From positions 1 through 59,803 of the forward strand of contig HF985645.1 in the NCBI GenBank assembly GCA_000431155.1: DNA of 59,803 nt. Direction: 5' to 3'. Source of the stretch: Bacteroides sp. CAG:927 (GTDB taxonomy: Bacteria; Bacteroidota; Bacteroidia; Bacteroidales; Muribaculaceae). Below are positions 43,709 through 51,911 of this stretch, piece after piece. The notes below the pieces were generated by a model. It was not told the DNA's origin. It made no database searches and saw only the letters and a list, made by a program, of their open reading frames with translations. How positions within the stretch are numbered: position 1 is the stretch's first letter; each line of letters begins with the position of its first letter. The position numbers were made by a program, and so were the translations under genes.

Positions 43709-44320
43709 CTATTTTGCAAGCCATTCGGCCACTTGGGTCTTGATTGTTGTTGGTTCCCGTTGCGCTATATGACCATATACTGCATATCCGGGCTTGGAAT
43801 TGGCACCTTTGCACGCTTTCACTATTTTCTTGTCTGTGCCACCAAAACCACTACCTTCGTGTGTAATGAAAGGAATTACGGTTTTCCCATTCCAATCATG
43901 CTTTTCTATGAATGTGTAAACTGCCATTGGAGGTTCTCCCCACCAGTTAGGATAGCCGATGAAGATTATGTCGTAGTCATCTATATTTATGTCACCCTTG
44001 ATTTCAGGACGGGCATTTGCCTGTAGCTCCTTCTTGGCTTCTTCAATGCATAGGTCATATTCCGCAGGATACGGCTTTACTGTCTCGATATGAAAAATAT
44101 CGGCGCCCGTTTGGGCAACAATCTCTTTGGCGACCTTTTCTGTATTGCCCTCATTAATATAACCTACAGAATAGTTTTCATCGGCCCTTGAAAAATAGGC
44201 CACCAGTACTTTCTTTTTATTCATACTTTCTTTTTCAGTTTTTGGTTTGGTTGTCTGGGCGCAGGAGGTGCCGGTACAAGCCAGCAGAGCAGCGCATAGA
44301 ATTGAAATCAATTTACTCAT
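43709..44320 (-). CDS. Lipoprotein-type flavodoxin family protein
   Basis: 203 residues from ATG 44320. The start MSKLISILCAALLACTGTSC gives a lipobox-like Cys near residue 20, so the protein may be exported and anchored; an internal ATG at 44224 (MNKKKVLVAYFSR) would give a cytosolic form. The flavodoxin fold shows YFSRADENYSVG (FMN phosphate loop) and FIGYPNWWGEPPMAVYTF. It is the second gene after the SDR gene, 13 bases downstream. The longer frame reaching 44545 overlaps the SDR and is not used. Confidence 0.85.
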   Translation of the reverse strand: MSKLISILCAALLACTGTSCAQTTKPKTEKESMNKKKVLVAYFSRADENYSVGYINEGNTEKVAKEIVAQTGADIFHIETVKPYPAEYDLCIEEAKKELQANARPEIKGDINIDDYDIIFIGYPNWWGEPPMAVYTFIEKHDWNGKTVIPFITHEGSGFGGTDKKIVKACKGANSKPGYAVYGHIAQREPTTIKTQVAEWLAK

Positions 44321-44333
44321 ATATGTAACGGTT

Positions 44334-45175
44334 TTATTTATCCTCAGGTTTGAGGGGCCCGTAGAAGTAGGATGCCGTTGCGCCACCGTCAATAAGGAAA
44401 TCGGCGCCCGTGATGAAAGCTCCCTTAGGACGCATAAGGAGTTCGGCCACGTTGGCCACTTCGTCAGCTGTGCCGGGGCGACCTGCCGGGCATTTTGCAA
44501 ACATATTTTTGTAGAAATCACCTCGCGGACCGTTGAACTCGTCAATGGCGAGAGGTGTTACGATGATGCCGGGAGAAATGGAGTTGATGCGCGCGCCGCG
44601 CTTTCCCCATTTTATGGATTCTGCCATAACGCGCTTCACATTGCAGCGCTTTGCCATCTGATAGGCATGGAGCGTGTCCTTGATATTCTCAGGTTGCAGC
44701 ATTTCAAGTGAAAGTATGTTATCGGCCGGTGTCATTGCCAAAAGTCTGTCCTGTTCGGGAGTAAGAGCCGGCATACGGTGTCCCGATTGGCTGGATATTG
44801 TCACGCCAACACCGCCCTCTGCAATAACCTTACCTACTTCTTCCAGAAGTACAGCCGTTCCGTAAAGGTCAACTTTCAGGATGGTTTCTATGGATGCCTG
44901 ACTTGGCGATACGCCCGCAGCATTTACAAGCATTTTTATTTCGCCAATTTTTTTTGCCTCCGCAATCATTTCTTTGATAGAATCTCGTGAGGACAAATCC
45001 ATCGCTACAGGCACAGCATCAAATCTGCCTTGTTCATTATGTCGGCAATAGTCTCGGCGTTTTCAAGCTGTTTATCGCCAATGATTATCTTCATGCCGTA
45101 ACCCATGCGTCGGGCAATAGCCATTCCTATCTGACCCGCGCCGGTCAGGAGCATTACATCTTTTTTCTGTGCCAT
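44334..45175 (-). pseudogene. SDR-family oxidoreductase broken by a one-base deletion
   Basis: Read from ATG 45175 the protein has a normal SDR start with the Rossmann motif TGAGQIGMAIA, then runs out of frame after IADIMNKA at about 45021-45027 and stops a few codons later. Adding one base there (GGCAGATTT to GGCAGGATTT) restores a 280-residue SDR. The remaining open part (44334-45014, 226 residues) has the NAAG segment, Ser, YxxxK (YQMAK) and the SPGIIVTP segment but lacks the nucleotide-binding glycines. It is either a recent pseudogene or a sequence error. It forms an operon-like pair with the flavodoxin. Confidence 0.85.
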
Positions 45176-45199
45176 ACCTTATTCAATTGCATTCTACTG

Positions 45200-45207
45200 C
45201 AAAATTA
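45200..45207 (-). promoter_or_regulatory. Putative -7 box of the SDR-flavodoxin pair
   Basis: Minus-strand TAATTTTG (TAnnTTTG), 24 bases before ATG 45175, in the gap after the LysR gene. Confidence 0.5.
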
Positions 45208-45300
45208 GTTAGCAAGCACTTGTCAGGCGTTAATCATATTACTGATTGACATACCGAAATTACTCAATTTATTATCGGTATTCTATCTTGTGCCGAATAG

Positions 45301-45338
45301 GGAATATTCAGAAGGCACTTGTTGTCAGCTCTGTTTTA
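45301..45338 (+). pseudogene. Relic fragment resembling the nearby Cof-HAD gene
   Basis: Thirty-six bases match the HAD gene at 43193-43228 with five differences, four of them silent. The relic codes EYSEGTCCQLCF, compared with EYSESTCCQLCF in the intact gene. The flanks do not match. This looks like a remnant of a second HAD gene. Confidence 0.5.
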
Positions 45339-45350
45339 TAGATATTATAT

Positions 45351-46250
45351 TTATATCCATGAATTCTGACGTTTTTTGACGGCAAGGGATTCGCTCAAAA
45401 GTCGTATGAACTCTTTCATTGATTGTTTGTGATATGTGTCTTTGAGGATATGTACACATCCGGTCATTTCACTGTCAGGTACATCAAGAGGAACCGCTTT
45501 GACATCATTTTCATTGTATATAGAGTCCTCAGCGAGTACAGTCACAAGATTAGTTTGACGGACAAGTTTCAGCAGTAGATTCACTTCATTTAGCTCAATG
45601 CGTATCTTAAATCTATTATAATCCGGGATAATATTGTCAAATGCGTTTCGTGCCTGCAAGCCTTTTGACGGTAGCGCCAGAACGTATTTTTCAAGTTCAG
45701 CAAGCGTGACTTTATCCTTGGAGGCAAGAGGATGAGCAGAGTTGACCACTGCTGACAGACTGTTCTGGAATAGAATATGCGATTCGACATCAGGTATCGG
45801 TTGGCATGGCTTGAATGCAAGCACAAAATCCAAATCCCATTTGGCAAGTAGTTCCATAAGCTCGCTCATCGTTTTATATACGATGTTCAATTTTATCTGT
45901 GGATACATTTTCATGAAAGAGATTACAGTCTCTGTCAATATTGGGCTGAAAGAATGTGTTACGCCGATGCTCAGTGTGCCGGTCAGCAATTTTTTCAGGT
46001 CATGTATGCGGTCTGTACAGTTTTGGGAATCGTGAATGGTTCGTAAGGCATATGGCAGCATCAGTTCTCCGGCTTCTGTAAGACGAATAGAGTGGCTGTT
46101 GCGCAGAAAAAGCTGCACATTCAGTTCGTCTTCCAATTGCTTTATCTGCTGCGAGAGTGAGCTTTGTGCTATATTCAAAGCCTTTGCGGCATCTGAAAAA
46201 TTTAGAGTCTCTGCCGCTTTTGCAAAATATCTTAATTGTCGTAATTCCAT
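45351..46250 (-). CDS. LysR-family transcription regulator
   Basis: A 299-residue regulator. The N-terminal winged helix is canonical (RQLRYFAKAAETLNFSDAAK, LNIAQSSLSQQIKQLE, LFLRNSHSIRLTEAG). The rest is a periplasmic-binding-like effector domain with the ISIGVTHSFSP-type start (here LSIGVTHSFSPIL). It lies just upstream of the SDR-flavodoxin pair on the same strand, so these redox genes are its likely targets. The inducer is unknown. The -7 box at 46258 would give an almost leaderless transcript. Confidence 0.93.
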   Translation of the reverse strand: MELRQLRYFAKAAETLNFSDAAKALNIAQSSLSQQIKQLEDELNVQLFLRNSHSIRLTEAGELMLPYALRTIHDSQNCTDRIHDLKKLLTGTLSIGVTHSFSPILTETVISFMKMYPQIKLNIVYKTMSELMELLAKWDLDFVLAFKPCQPIPDVESHILFQNSLSAVVNSAHPLASKDKVTLAELEKYVLALPSKGLQARNAFDNIIPDYNRFKIRIELNEVNLLLKLVRQTNLVTVLAEDSIYNENDVKAVPLDVPDSEMTGCVHILKDTYHKQSMKEFIRLLSESLAVKKRQNSWI

Positions 46251-46257
46251 ATCAATA

Positions 46258-46265
46258 CAAAATTA
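46258..46265 (-). promoter_or_regulatory. Putative -7 box of the LysR gene
   Basis: Minus-strand TAATTTTG (TAnnTTTG), 8 bases before ATG 46250, in the short gap after the exporter gene. Confidence 0.45.
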
Positions 46266-46277
46266 TAAATAGTGTGA

Positions 46278-46772
46278 CTATCTCGTAGCCGTAAATGAGA
46301 GTTTTTTGAAAAGAAATACGGGAATTGTGGCCCCGATGACCATGCCCAGTATGATGAAGGCACATGTTAGTCCGTTATATGCCAGCAGATAGAAATAATG
46401 TTGGAAAGCTTGCTCCTGCGTGTGGTATAGACAGGATAGCAGAGCTTCAATAGTGCGGTAGGCATACATCCCTGGAATCATGGGAAGTAATGCCGGGAAA
46501 AAGCATACTTCAGCGGGACACCTGATGCGTCCGGAAAACAGCACCGCCAGTACTCCTATGGCAAATGAAGCAAGCGTACTTGCAGGAATGATATGCATGG
46601 CTGCGAAATCGGGTAATGTCAGTACATAACGGATGGCGTGGCCGGCAGCAGCTATAAGCGCAAGCATGAGATATGCCCGATGCGGCGTGTTGCTTATGCT
46701 CGAAAAACCGATTGCAGCTATCGCCGCGAAAAATCCGTCCTCTAAAATATTTATCAGAATATCGCTCCACAT
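46278..46772 (-). CDS. Threonine/serine exporter, small subunit (ThrE C-terminal half)
   Basis: A 164-residue membrane protein with five predicted helices, matching the small half (DUF3815/ThrE_2) of split threonine/serine exporters. Visible segments are the N-terminal DILINILEDGFFAAIAAIGFS and the central FFPALLPMIPGMYAYR, which is the family signature. It starts 3 bases after the large subunit stop. Confidence 0.88.
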   Translation of the reverse strand: MWSDILINILEDGFFAAIAAIGFSSISNTPHRAYLMLALIAAAGHAIRYVLTLPDFAAMHIIPASTLASFAIGVLAVLFSGRIRCPAEVCFFPALLPMIPGMYAYRTIEALLSCLYHTQEQAFQHYFYLLAYNGLTCAFIILGMVIGATIPVFLFKKLSFTATR

Positions 46773-46775
46773 AGT

Positions 46776-47582
46776 CTAAAACCATCTCAATCCCAGAATG
46801 AGCATCCCTGTGCACAAGCCAGCCGACAAACAGGCAGTAAGCACCAGAGCATCCATGAAACGGCTGAATGCACACAGATAATGTCGGTAGATCAAGTCAC
46901 TGACTGCATTTATATACAGCACACCGGGAATGAGATAGAGCACGCTTGTGCCGAGTGCTATTTCGGGAGTACTACCTACGTTGAATATATGACCTCCGGC
47001 GCTTAATGCTGCCGAAAAGAATGAGGCGCAGAGAAAAGTGAGCCGCATGTTGCATTTTTCTTCAAGCATTATCTGTTTCAGCCTGTAACCGGCAAGAGTT
47101 GAAACAAACACAATAAGCATTGCCACAAGGTCGCCGCCAAACAGACGGCAGAAGGAGGCATTGGCAAGACTTGTAAGAAACAACACCTCCCACTTTCTGG
47201 TAGGCTGCGTATTCCGGATTCTGTCAAACCGTTCAAGAACAGTGGCAAAATCAAGATGATTGTCAGCCACTTCCCAGCTTAGGCGGCTGAGTTTGGCGTT
47301 GATGTTGAAGTTGATACCGCATGCGGAAGTCTTGCGGATGGCGGTCTCCCGGTAGCACGAATCCTTTCTCCATACTGATACATTCACGTTGGTAGGCATT
47401 ATAAAGATGTCCAATTCCATTCCGAAAGCTGCAGTCATCCTCCGGGTGTTTTTGTCGATGCGTATGCAAGTAGCCCCGCATCCCGACAATAACGCGGCAT
47501 AATCGGCGATGAAAGCAGCTATTTTACGAACATTATCACAGCCGGGGGCATCTCCGGTCTTACAGGTCCTCAAAGTCATCAT
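46776..47582 (-). CDS. Threonine/serine exporter, large subunit (ThrE N-terminal half)
   Basis: About 268 residues from ATG 47582 (47579 is also possible). A soluble N-terminal part (YAALLSGCGATCIRIDKNTRR, typical of the YjjP/DUF1212 group) leads to five membrane helices with LIPGVLYINAVSDLIYRHY. With the small subunit it would export Thr/Ser or related small acids. The frame extends to 47636, but those codons overlap the small ORF upstream and add no family sequence. The ATG overlaps the end of that ORF by 23 bases. Confidence 0.86.
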   Translation of the reverse strand: MMTLRTCKTGDAPGCDNVRKIAAFIADYAALLSGCGATCIRIDKNTRRMTAAFGMELDIFIMPTNVNVSVWRKDSCYRETAIRKTSACGINFNINAKLSRLSWEVADNHLDFATVLERFDRIRNTQPTRKWEVLFLTSLANASFCRLFGGDLVAMLIVFVSTLAGYRLKQIMLEEKCNMRLTFLCASFFSAALSAGGHIFNVGSTPEIALGTSVLYLIPGVLYINAVSDLIYRHYLCAFSRFMDALVLTACLSAGLCTGMLILGLRWF

Positions 47583-47775
47583 CTTCGTCAATATCTCCAG
47601 GCACAAAGAATATATCCTTGTCTTTACCGACCTCAAATAAATGCCTCGGCTTATTGCTGTTGTTGGGGTGACACTCGGTAAAATATCGTTCGATAGCCCT
47701 AAACAGGAATGCGAGCAGCAGCAGTCCTGCTATCGTACACCATACAATCATTGGTTGACTCATAATATTTTGCAT
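47560..47775 (-). CDS. Small single-helix membrane protein upstream of the exporter genes
   Basis: 71 residues (ATG 47775; ATG 47763 would give 67). One membrane helix (MIVWCTIAGLLLLAFLFRAI) is followed by a polar part and an acidic tail (DIDEDDDFEDL). A well-formed promoter lies 15-44 bases upstream, and its end overlaps the exporter large subunit start by 23 bases, which suggests translational coupling. I do not recognise a family. Confidence 0.65.
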   Translation of the reverse strand: MQNIMSQPMIVWCTIAGLLLLAFLFRAIERYFTECHPNNSNKPRHLFEVGKDKDIFFVPGDIDEDDDFEDL

Positions 47776-47789
47776 TTTTATTTCTGATG

Positions 47790-47819
47790 CAAAAGTATCG
47801 TCAACAAGAAGTTTGCAAA
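47790..47819 (-). promoter_or_regulatory. Promoter of the small protein and exporter genes
   Basis: Minus-strand TACTTTTG at 47790-47797 and TTTG at 47816-47819, spaced by 18 bases, close to the Bacteroidetes consensus. Confidence 0.65.
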
Positions 47820-48022
47820 AACAATTTTTAATGGATTTCCCTATGGCTGCGATAGGCGAATCAGATAGTCAGCGGCCAATTCCCACCGCTAAAAACTATG
47901 TGCCTAAAAATAATTTTTTTACTCGGATAGTTTTTAACACTTCAACCAACTTTGGCTCCCGATTCTAATTTTTTTAAGTTGGCGAGGAGTTGTGTTCAGA
48001 TTTGTGTTCAAAGTGAAAGAAA

Positions 48023-48052
48023 AAGCAGCTACGATTGTGTTCGTAACTGCTT
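48023..48052 (-). terminator. Terminator hairpin downstream of the tRNA fragment
   Basis: Arms of 12 bases (AAGCAGCTACGA on the plus strand) pair with one mismatch around a 6-base loop. On the minus strand the right arm runs into a short T-tract (CTTTTTC). It stands 8 bases beyond the tRNA 3' end fragment, where a tRNA terminator would be. Confidence 0.65.
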
Positions 48053-48060
48053 GATTTTTA

Positions 48061-48083
48061 ACTGGTGGTCCCACTTGGAGTTG
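48061..48083 (-). other. tRNA 3' end fragment, probable attachment site of the element
   Basis: On the minus strand this reads as the second half of a T-loop, the 3' T-stem strand CCAAG, acceptor strand TGGGACC, discriminator A and CCA. No 5' part of a tRNA lies beside it. A 3' tRNA end next to an integrase gene is the standard mark of integration by a tyrosine recombinase; the intact tRNA would lie at the far end of the element, outside the window. Confidence 0.65.
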
Positions 48084-48230
48084 TAATAATGAATCTCGCT
48101 GAATCTGCTTGAATGTCAGCTCCCATTGACATCGTTGTCGTATCCATTGATAACCAGCGTGTTGTAAATATGTGATGAGGCTCATTGTTGCACCTCGCAT
48201 GTCAATGCGGTGCAAGCAGGAGCAAAGGAT

Positions 48231-48268
48231 GTGGACAAAACGTGGACAGAAATTTTGGCGCGTGGACA
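48231..48268 (+). repeat. Three direct GTGGACA repeats upstream of the integrase
   Basis: Copies at 48231-48237, 48242-48248 and 48262-48268, with start-to-start distances of 11 and 20 bases, close to one and two helical turns. They lie between the attachment site and the integrase promoter and could bind the integrase or a control protein. Confidence 0.65.
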
Positions 48269-48276
48269 AATTTTCG

Positions 48277-48284
48277 TAATTTTG
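48277..48284 (+). promoter_or_regulatory. Putative -7 box of the left integrase
   Basis: TAATTTTG (TAnnTTTG), 27 bases before ATG 48311 and just after the GTGGACA repeats. Confidence 0.5.
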
Positions 48285-48310
48285 TACCTATAATCAAAAC
48301 CTCTCTCAAT

Positions 48311-49660
48311 ATGGCTACTATAACAAGGTCTCTTTCCTCTAAGGTAAACGGCAATGGCGAGTCCGAAATCATGCTCCGGCTATCGGTGTCGCGCGATTTG
48401 CGCCTCAGGCTCAAAAGCGGTATATTCGTTGACCCGTCCCGATTTCGTGACGGGAAATTCATAATGCCGCGAGCCGACCGCAAGACGCTTGCAAATTTAC
48501 AAACAATCAGCGATAATCTTGTCTCACTTGAGAGCAGATTGGTATCTCTATGCGTAAATACTCCTCAGAATCTTCTTTCAAAGGAATTCTTCGAGGACGC
48601 GATAATGCGCCACAATCATCCGGAACTGTTTGAGACGACACCGGTAAGCAGGAGTTTCTTCGACACCTTCAACGAATATCTTACGACAACACAAGACGGC
48701 ACGAAGCTGTCGAGCCATTACCGCGTATTGGCGAGATTGCTGGAGAGATATGAGAAATAGAAACGGAAATCAACGCGACAGAATTTCTCTCTCAAACTTG
48801 AAGAGTTTACGGGTGAAGTGGTGGATGCTTTCAAACAGTTCGTAATTGACGAACCGAAGATATACGAAAGATTCCCTTCCATATATAAGGATGTGTCTGA
48901 GGTTGTAAAGACCAAACGCAAGCCCCGCAAACCTGAGCAGCGGGGTCATAACGCAGTCATCGCAATCATGAAAAGACTGAGGGCGTTCTTCAACTGGTGT
49001 GTCAAACGTGGCTACATCACCCGCACTCCTTTCGCATCATGCACAAGCATAGGGGCGGAAAAATATGGCACTCCATATTATATCAGCATCGAGGAGCGAG
49101 ATAAAATTGCCGATTTTGATTTTTCTGATAAAGCGGCATTGGCGGTTCAACGTGATATTTTTATATTTCAATGTCTTATCGGCTGTCGCGTATCTGACCT
49201 GATAGAAATAACGCCGGAGAGCATCATAGACGGAGCCGTGGAATATATGCCCAACAAGACAAAGGGAGAACGGCCTGAGGTTATTCGCGTTCCATTGAAT
49301 AAGCGGGCATTGGCACTGGTCGAGAAATATAAAGGTATCGACAAGAAAGGTCGGTTGTTCCCGTTTATCAGTACGCAGAAGTACAACGACGCAATCAAAA
49401 GCATTTTTACGGCCTGTGGAATAACGCGAATCGTTACCGTTCTCAACCCAAAAACCGGAGAAGAGGAACGTCGCCCAATAAATGAGATAGCCAGCAGCCA
49501 CATGGCTCGCCGCACCTTTGTCGGCAATCTTTATAAGAAGGTAAAAGACCCCAGTCTTGTCGGTGCTTTGTCCGGACATAAGGAGGGTAGCAAAGCATTC
49601 GCCCGCTACCGTGAGATTGACGAGGACATCAAAAAGGAACTTGTCGGGCTGCTGGATTGA
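48311..49660 (+). pseudogene. Tyrosine integrase interrupted by an in-frame TAG
   Basis: The gene has 450 codons in one frame, with a TAG as codon 150 at 48758-48760; both sides read on as normal integrase sequence. The first part is the arm-binding/SAM-like N-terminus (start MATITRSLSSK). The second part holds the catalytic domain: Arg in IGCRVSDLIEI, HMARRTF (H-x-x-R), LSGHKEGSKAFARYRE with the last His and the Tyr nucleophile. A restart at GTG 48818 would lack the N-terminal domain. Without suppression the enzyme is probably dead, which would freeze the element. The position next to the tRNA fragment fits its role. Confidence 0.85.
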
Positions 49661-49710
49661 CAATAGCGGGTAATAGGATTAATTATGCTCTCAGTATCAG
49701 AATATTTTTG

Positions 49711-49718
49711 TAATTTTG
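49711..49718 (+). promoter_or_regulatory. Putative -7 box of the DUF1016 nuclease gene
   Basis: TAATTTTG (TAnnTTTG), directly after a second match TATTTTTG at 49703-49710. The ATG is at 49747. Confidence 0.45.
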
Positions 49719-49746
49719 TAATAGGATAGTTTCAAGAATGTAAAGC

Positions 49747-50844
49747 ATGAGCAAGCTGATAAAAACCGATGCCGAATACTCCCGGTGGATACAGGAGTTG
49801 AAAGAACGATACCGCCGCAGTCAGATTAAGGCCGCTGCCCAAGTGAACTGCGAGATGCTGCGCTTCTACTGGTCGCTCGGTCGTGACATCGTGGCTCGTG
49901 ATGCCGAGAATGTTTATGGCAGCAGTTTCTATCGGAATCTCAGTCAGGATTTGAAAGAGGCTATTCCAGAATCAGAGGGCTTTTCTCGGCAGAATTTGCA
50001 ATATATGAAGAAGATGTATCTTCTTTATAGTGAGCTGCCTACAAATTGCCAACAACCTGTTGGCAATTCTAAAGCCGAAATGTGCCAACAGCTTGTTGGC
50101 ATATCTCAATGTATCAAGGACGATATTATCTTTTCTGTTCCGTGGGGACATCATTGTACTCTGATAGATAAATATTTCGAAAAAGGAGAACGGGATACCG
50201 CGCTATTCTATGCCCACAAGGTTGTAGAAGAAGGTTGGTCGAGAAACGTGTTGAAGTCATTTATAGATACCAATCTGCATCTTCGCCAGGGCAAGGCATT
50301 GACAAGTTTTTCTCGTCTACTGCCGGCTCCCGACAGCGACCTTGCCCAGGAACTGACCAAAGATCCGTATATCTTCGACTTTACCGAAATGACGGAGCCA
50401 TATAAGGAACGGGAATTGAAAAAGGCTCTGATGTCAAACATATCTCGTTTTCTGCTTGAACTTGGATCGGGTTTTGCATACGTCGGGGAAGAATACCGTC
50501 TTAAAGTCGGGCATACGGAGCAATTCATTGATTTGCTGTTTTATAATATAAAATTGCACGCTTATTGTGTTATAGAAGTCAAGACGGGTACATTCGGAGC
50601 CGGGGACATTGGACAACTCGGCACATATATGACGGCTGTCAATCATATTCTGAAAACCGAGCAGGATAATCCGACCATAGGACTTCTGATATGCAAGGAT
50701 AAAGATAATGTGCTTGCTCAATATGCGCTTGAATCGTCATCGCAGCCTATCGGCGTGGCAGAGTTTCAACTTACAAAATTCATCCCCGATGAATTTAAGA
50801 GTTCCCTGCCATCAATAGAGGACATTGAATTAGAGCTGAAATAA
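49747..50844 (+). CDS. DUF1016/YhcG-family PD-(D/E)XK nuclease-like protein
   Basis: 365 residues. The N-terminal domain (QIKAAAQVNCEMLRFYWSLG, then FSRQNLQYMKKMYLLY) is the DUF1016 DNA-binding part. The C-terminal domain carries the nuclease core: FIDLLFYN with the Asp and VIEVKTG with the E-x-K pair. These proteins are common in genomic islands and near restriction systems; their role is not established. The gene is 86 bases after the broken integrase on the same strand and ends in a terminator. It is probably element cargo. Confidence 0.9.
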   Translation: MSKLIKTDAEYSRWIQELKERYRRSQIKAAAQVNCEMLRFYWSLGRDIVARDAENVYGSSFYRNLSQDLKEAIPESEGFSRQNLQYMKKMYLLYSELPTNCQQPVGNSKAEMCQQLVGISQCIKDDIIFSVPWGHHCTLIDKYFEKGERDTALFYAHKVVEEGWSRNVLKSFIDTNLHLRQGKALTSFSRLLPAPDSDLAQELTKDPYIFDFTEMTEPYKERELKKALMSNISRFLLELGSGFAYVGEEYRLKVGHTEQFIDLLFYNIKLHAYCVIEVKTGTFGAGDIGQLGTYMTAVNHILKTEQDNPTIGLLICKDKDNVLAQYALESSSQPIGVAEFQLTKFIPDEFKSSLPSIEDIELELK

Positions 50845-51146
50845 CATTGCATTTTCTACATTATCCGCATTTTTATGGTGGCTGCCGTGGAGATGCGGAT
50901 TTTTCTTGCCCGATTATCACAGAGTTACAAAATTTTTCTGTAATTTTGGAATACCTTTGTTAGTGCCTTATACAAAGGACTTTGGGAGAATTACTCAATT
51001 TTGAGGTAATGACTTAGCAACCGTATCTATTTCTACGTTTTGCTTCATTTTGCCATCATTGTTGCTCGTCTTGATGCAAAAGTAGCAAAAAAATCGAAAA
51101 GTCTCAAACTGACCGTTGATTTATACTATTGAAATATGAGATGTGT
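50845..51146. other. Gene-free spacer of about 300 bases with small inverted repeats
   Basis: No credible gene. Apart from the terminator it holds CCTTTGT/ACAAAGG (50954-50978), a second imperfect repeat around 50989-51010 (ATTACTCAA/TTGAGGTAAT), a plus-strand TAATTTTG box (50941) and a minus-strand TACTTTTG box (51077-51084) that points at no gene. It may mark the join between two element modules. Confidence 0.4.
50863..50905 (+). terminator. Terminator of the DUF1016 gene
   Basis: Arms ATCCGCAT and ATGCGGAT pair across 22 bases and are followed by TTTTTC. It begins 19 bases after the stop. Confidence 0.6.
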
Positions 51147-51836
51147 TCATTTCACCATATGTCTTCCCCAATCCTTTTCAATCATTATGCCATCTCTTGT
51201 GTAATACTTCCAAATGCCAATATTATCGCTGTAATCAGATTCTCTGTCCCAATCTTGAAGCATCCAACCCTCAGCTGCGATTTTTCCATCTTCATAATAT
51301 TGCCGACAATAAATCAACGAGTCTGGTGCAATGGGGTAAATCGTATTGATGCTGTCAATATTTGCACACAGGCTATCACATTCCCATTTGGGCTTGTAGG
51401 CGGTAAAGACTTCGTGAAATAAATCTTCTCTCTTTTCCGCTATTTTATCTGCATCATAATTCCATAACCAATAATTTCGCCGAGAATAATAAATGTAATC
51501 CTCATCAGGACCAAATGTAATATAAAGCCAATAATGACAGTCTTTTTTGAACCCATATTTTTCAGGTTCGTAATAAAAGATATACCCCCGATATTCGTAC
51601 GTTTCGTTATTACCTATAAAAGGAGTACCTAACTCATCAAGTCCATTTGGCAGTCGTCCATTCTTGTTTTTGAAGTTGTCAATCATTTTGACTACTTCAT
51701 TTCCAACACGTTCTACATCATCCGTATCAATCGTGATACATCTTTTCAATACGGCTGTCATCATGATTAAAGTTATAAGGATTAAAAGCCCGATAAAAAC
51801 AGGCTTCTTCCCCAATCGGCTATTGGTAAGTTTCAT
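51147..51836 (-). CDS. Membrane-anchored hypothetical protein
   Basis: 229 residues. One N-terminal helix (PVFIGLLILITLIMMTAV) is an anchor or signal. The next part (VVKMIDNFKNKNGRLPNGLDELG) resembles the pseudopilin-like N-terminus seen in various small envelope and immunity-like proteins. The C-terminal part (YYEDGKIAAEGWMLQDWD, IGIWKYYTRDG) resembles MORN/YwqK-type repeats that describe a 'more of X, less of Y' hairpin. No catalytic motif. It is the last of three envelope-type cargo genes on the minus strand (53093 to 51147). Confidence 0.65.
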   Translation of the reverse strand: MKLTNSRLGKKPVFIGLLILITLIMMTAVLKRCITIDTDDVERVGNEVVKMIDNFKNKNGRLPNGLDELGTPFIGNNETYEYRGYIFYYEPEKYGFKKDCHYWLYITFGPDEDYIYYSRRNYWLWNYDADKIAEKREDLFHEVFTAYKPKWECDSLCANIDSINTIYPIAPDSLIYCRQYYEDGKIAAEGWMLQDWDRESDYSDNIGIWKYYTRDGIMIEKDWGRHMVK

Positions 51837-51911
51837 ATTCTGCCGTTTTTAGTATTACCCAACTGTCCCTTTTATTCGTTGGAGAAATATGTTTCTATGT
51901 ATTCGCGCTTC

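Noticed and set aside
43709..44545. A 278-residue form of the flavodoxin gene
   Set aside because: The first 75 codons overlap the SDR gene antisense-free in another frame and carry no family sequence; the lipoprotein start at 44320 is better.
48758..48760. TAG read as an amino acid through a changed genetic code
   Set aside because: Other genes in the window, such as metY, end in TAG at the normal family length, so TAG is a stop here.
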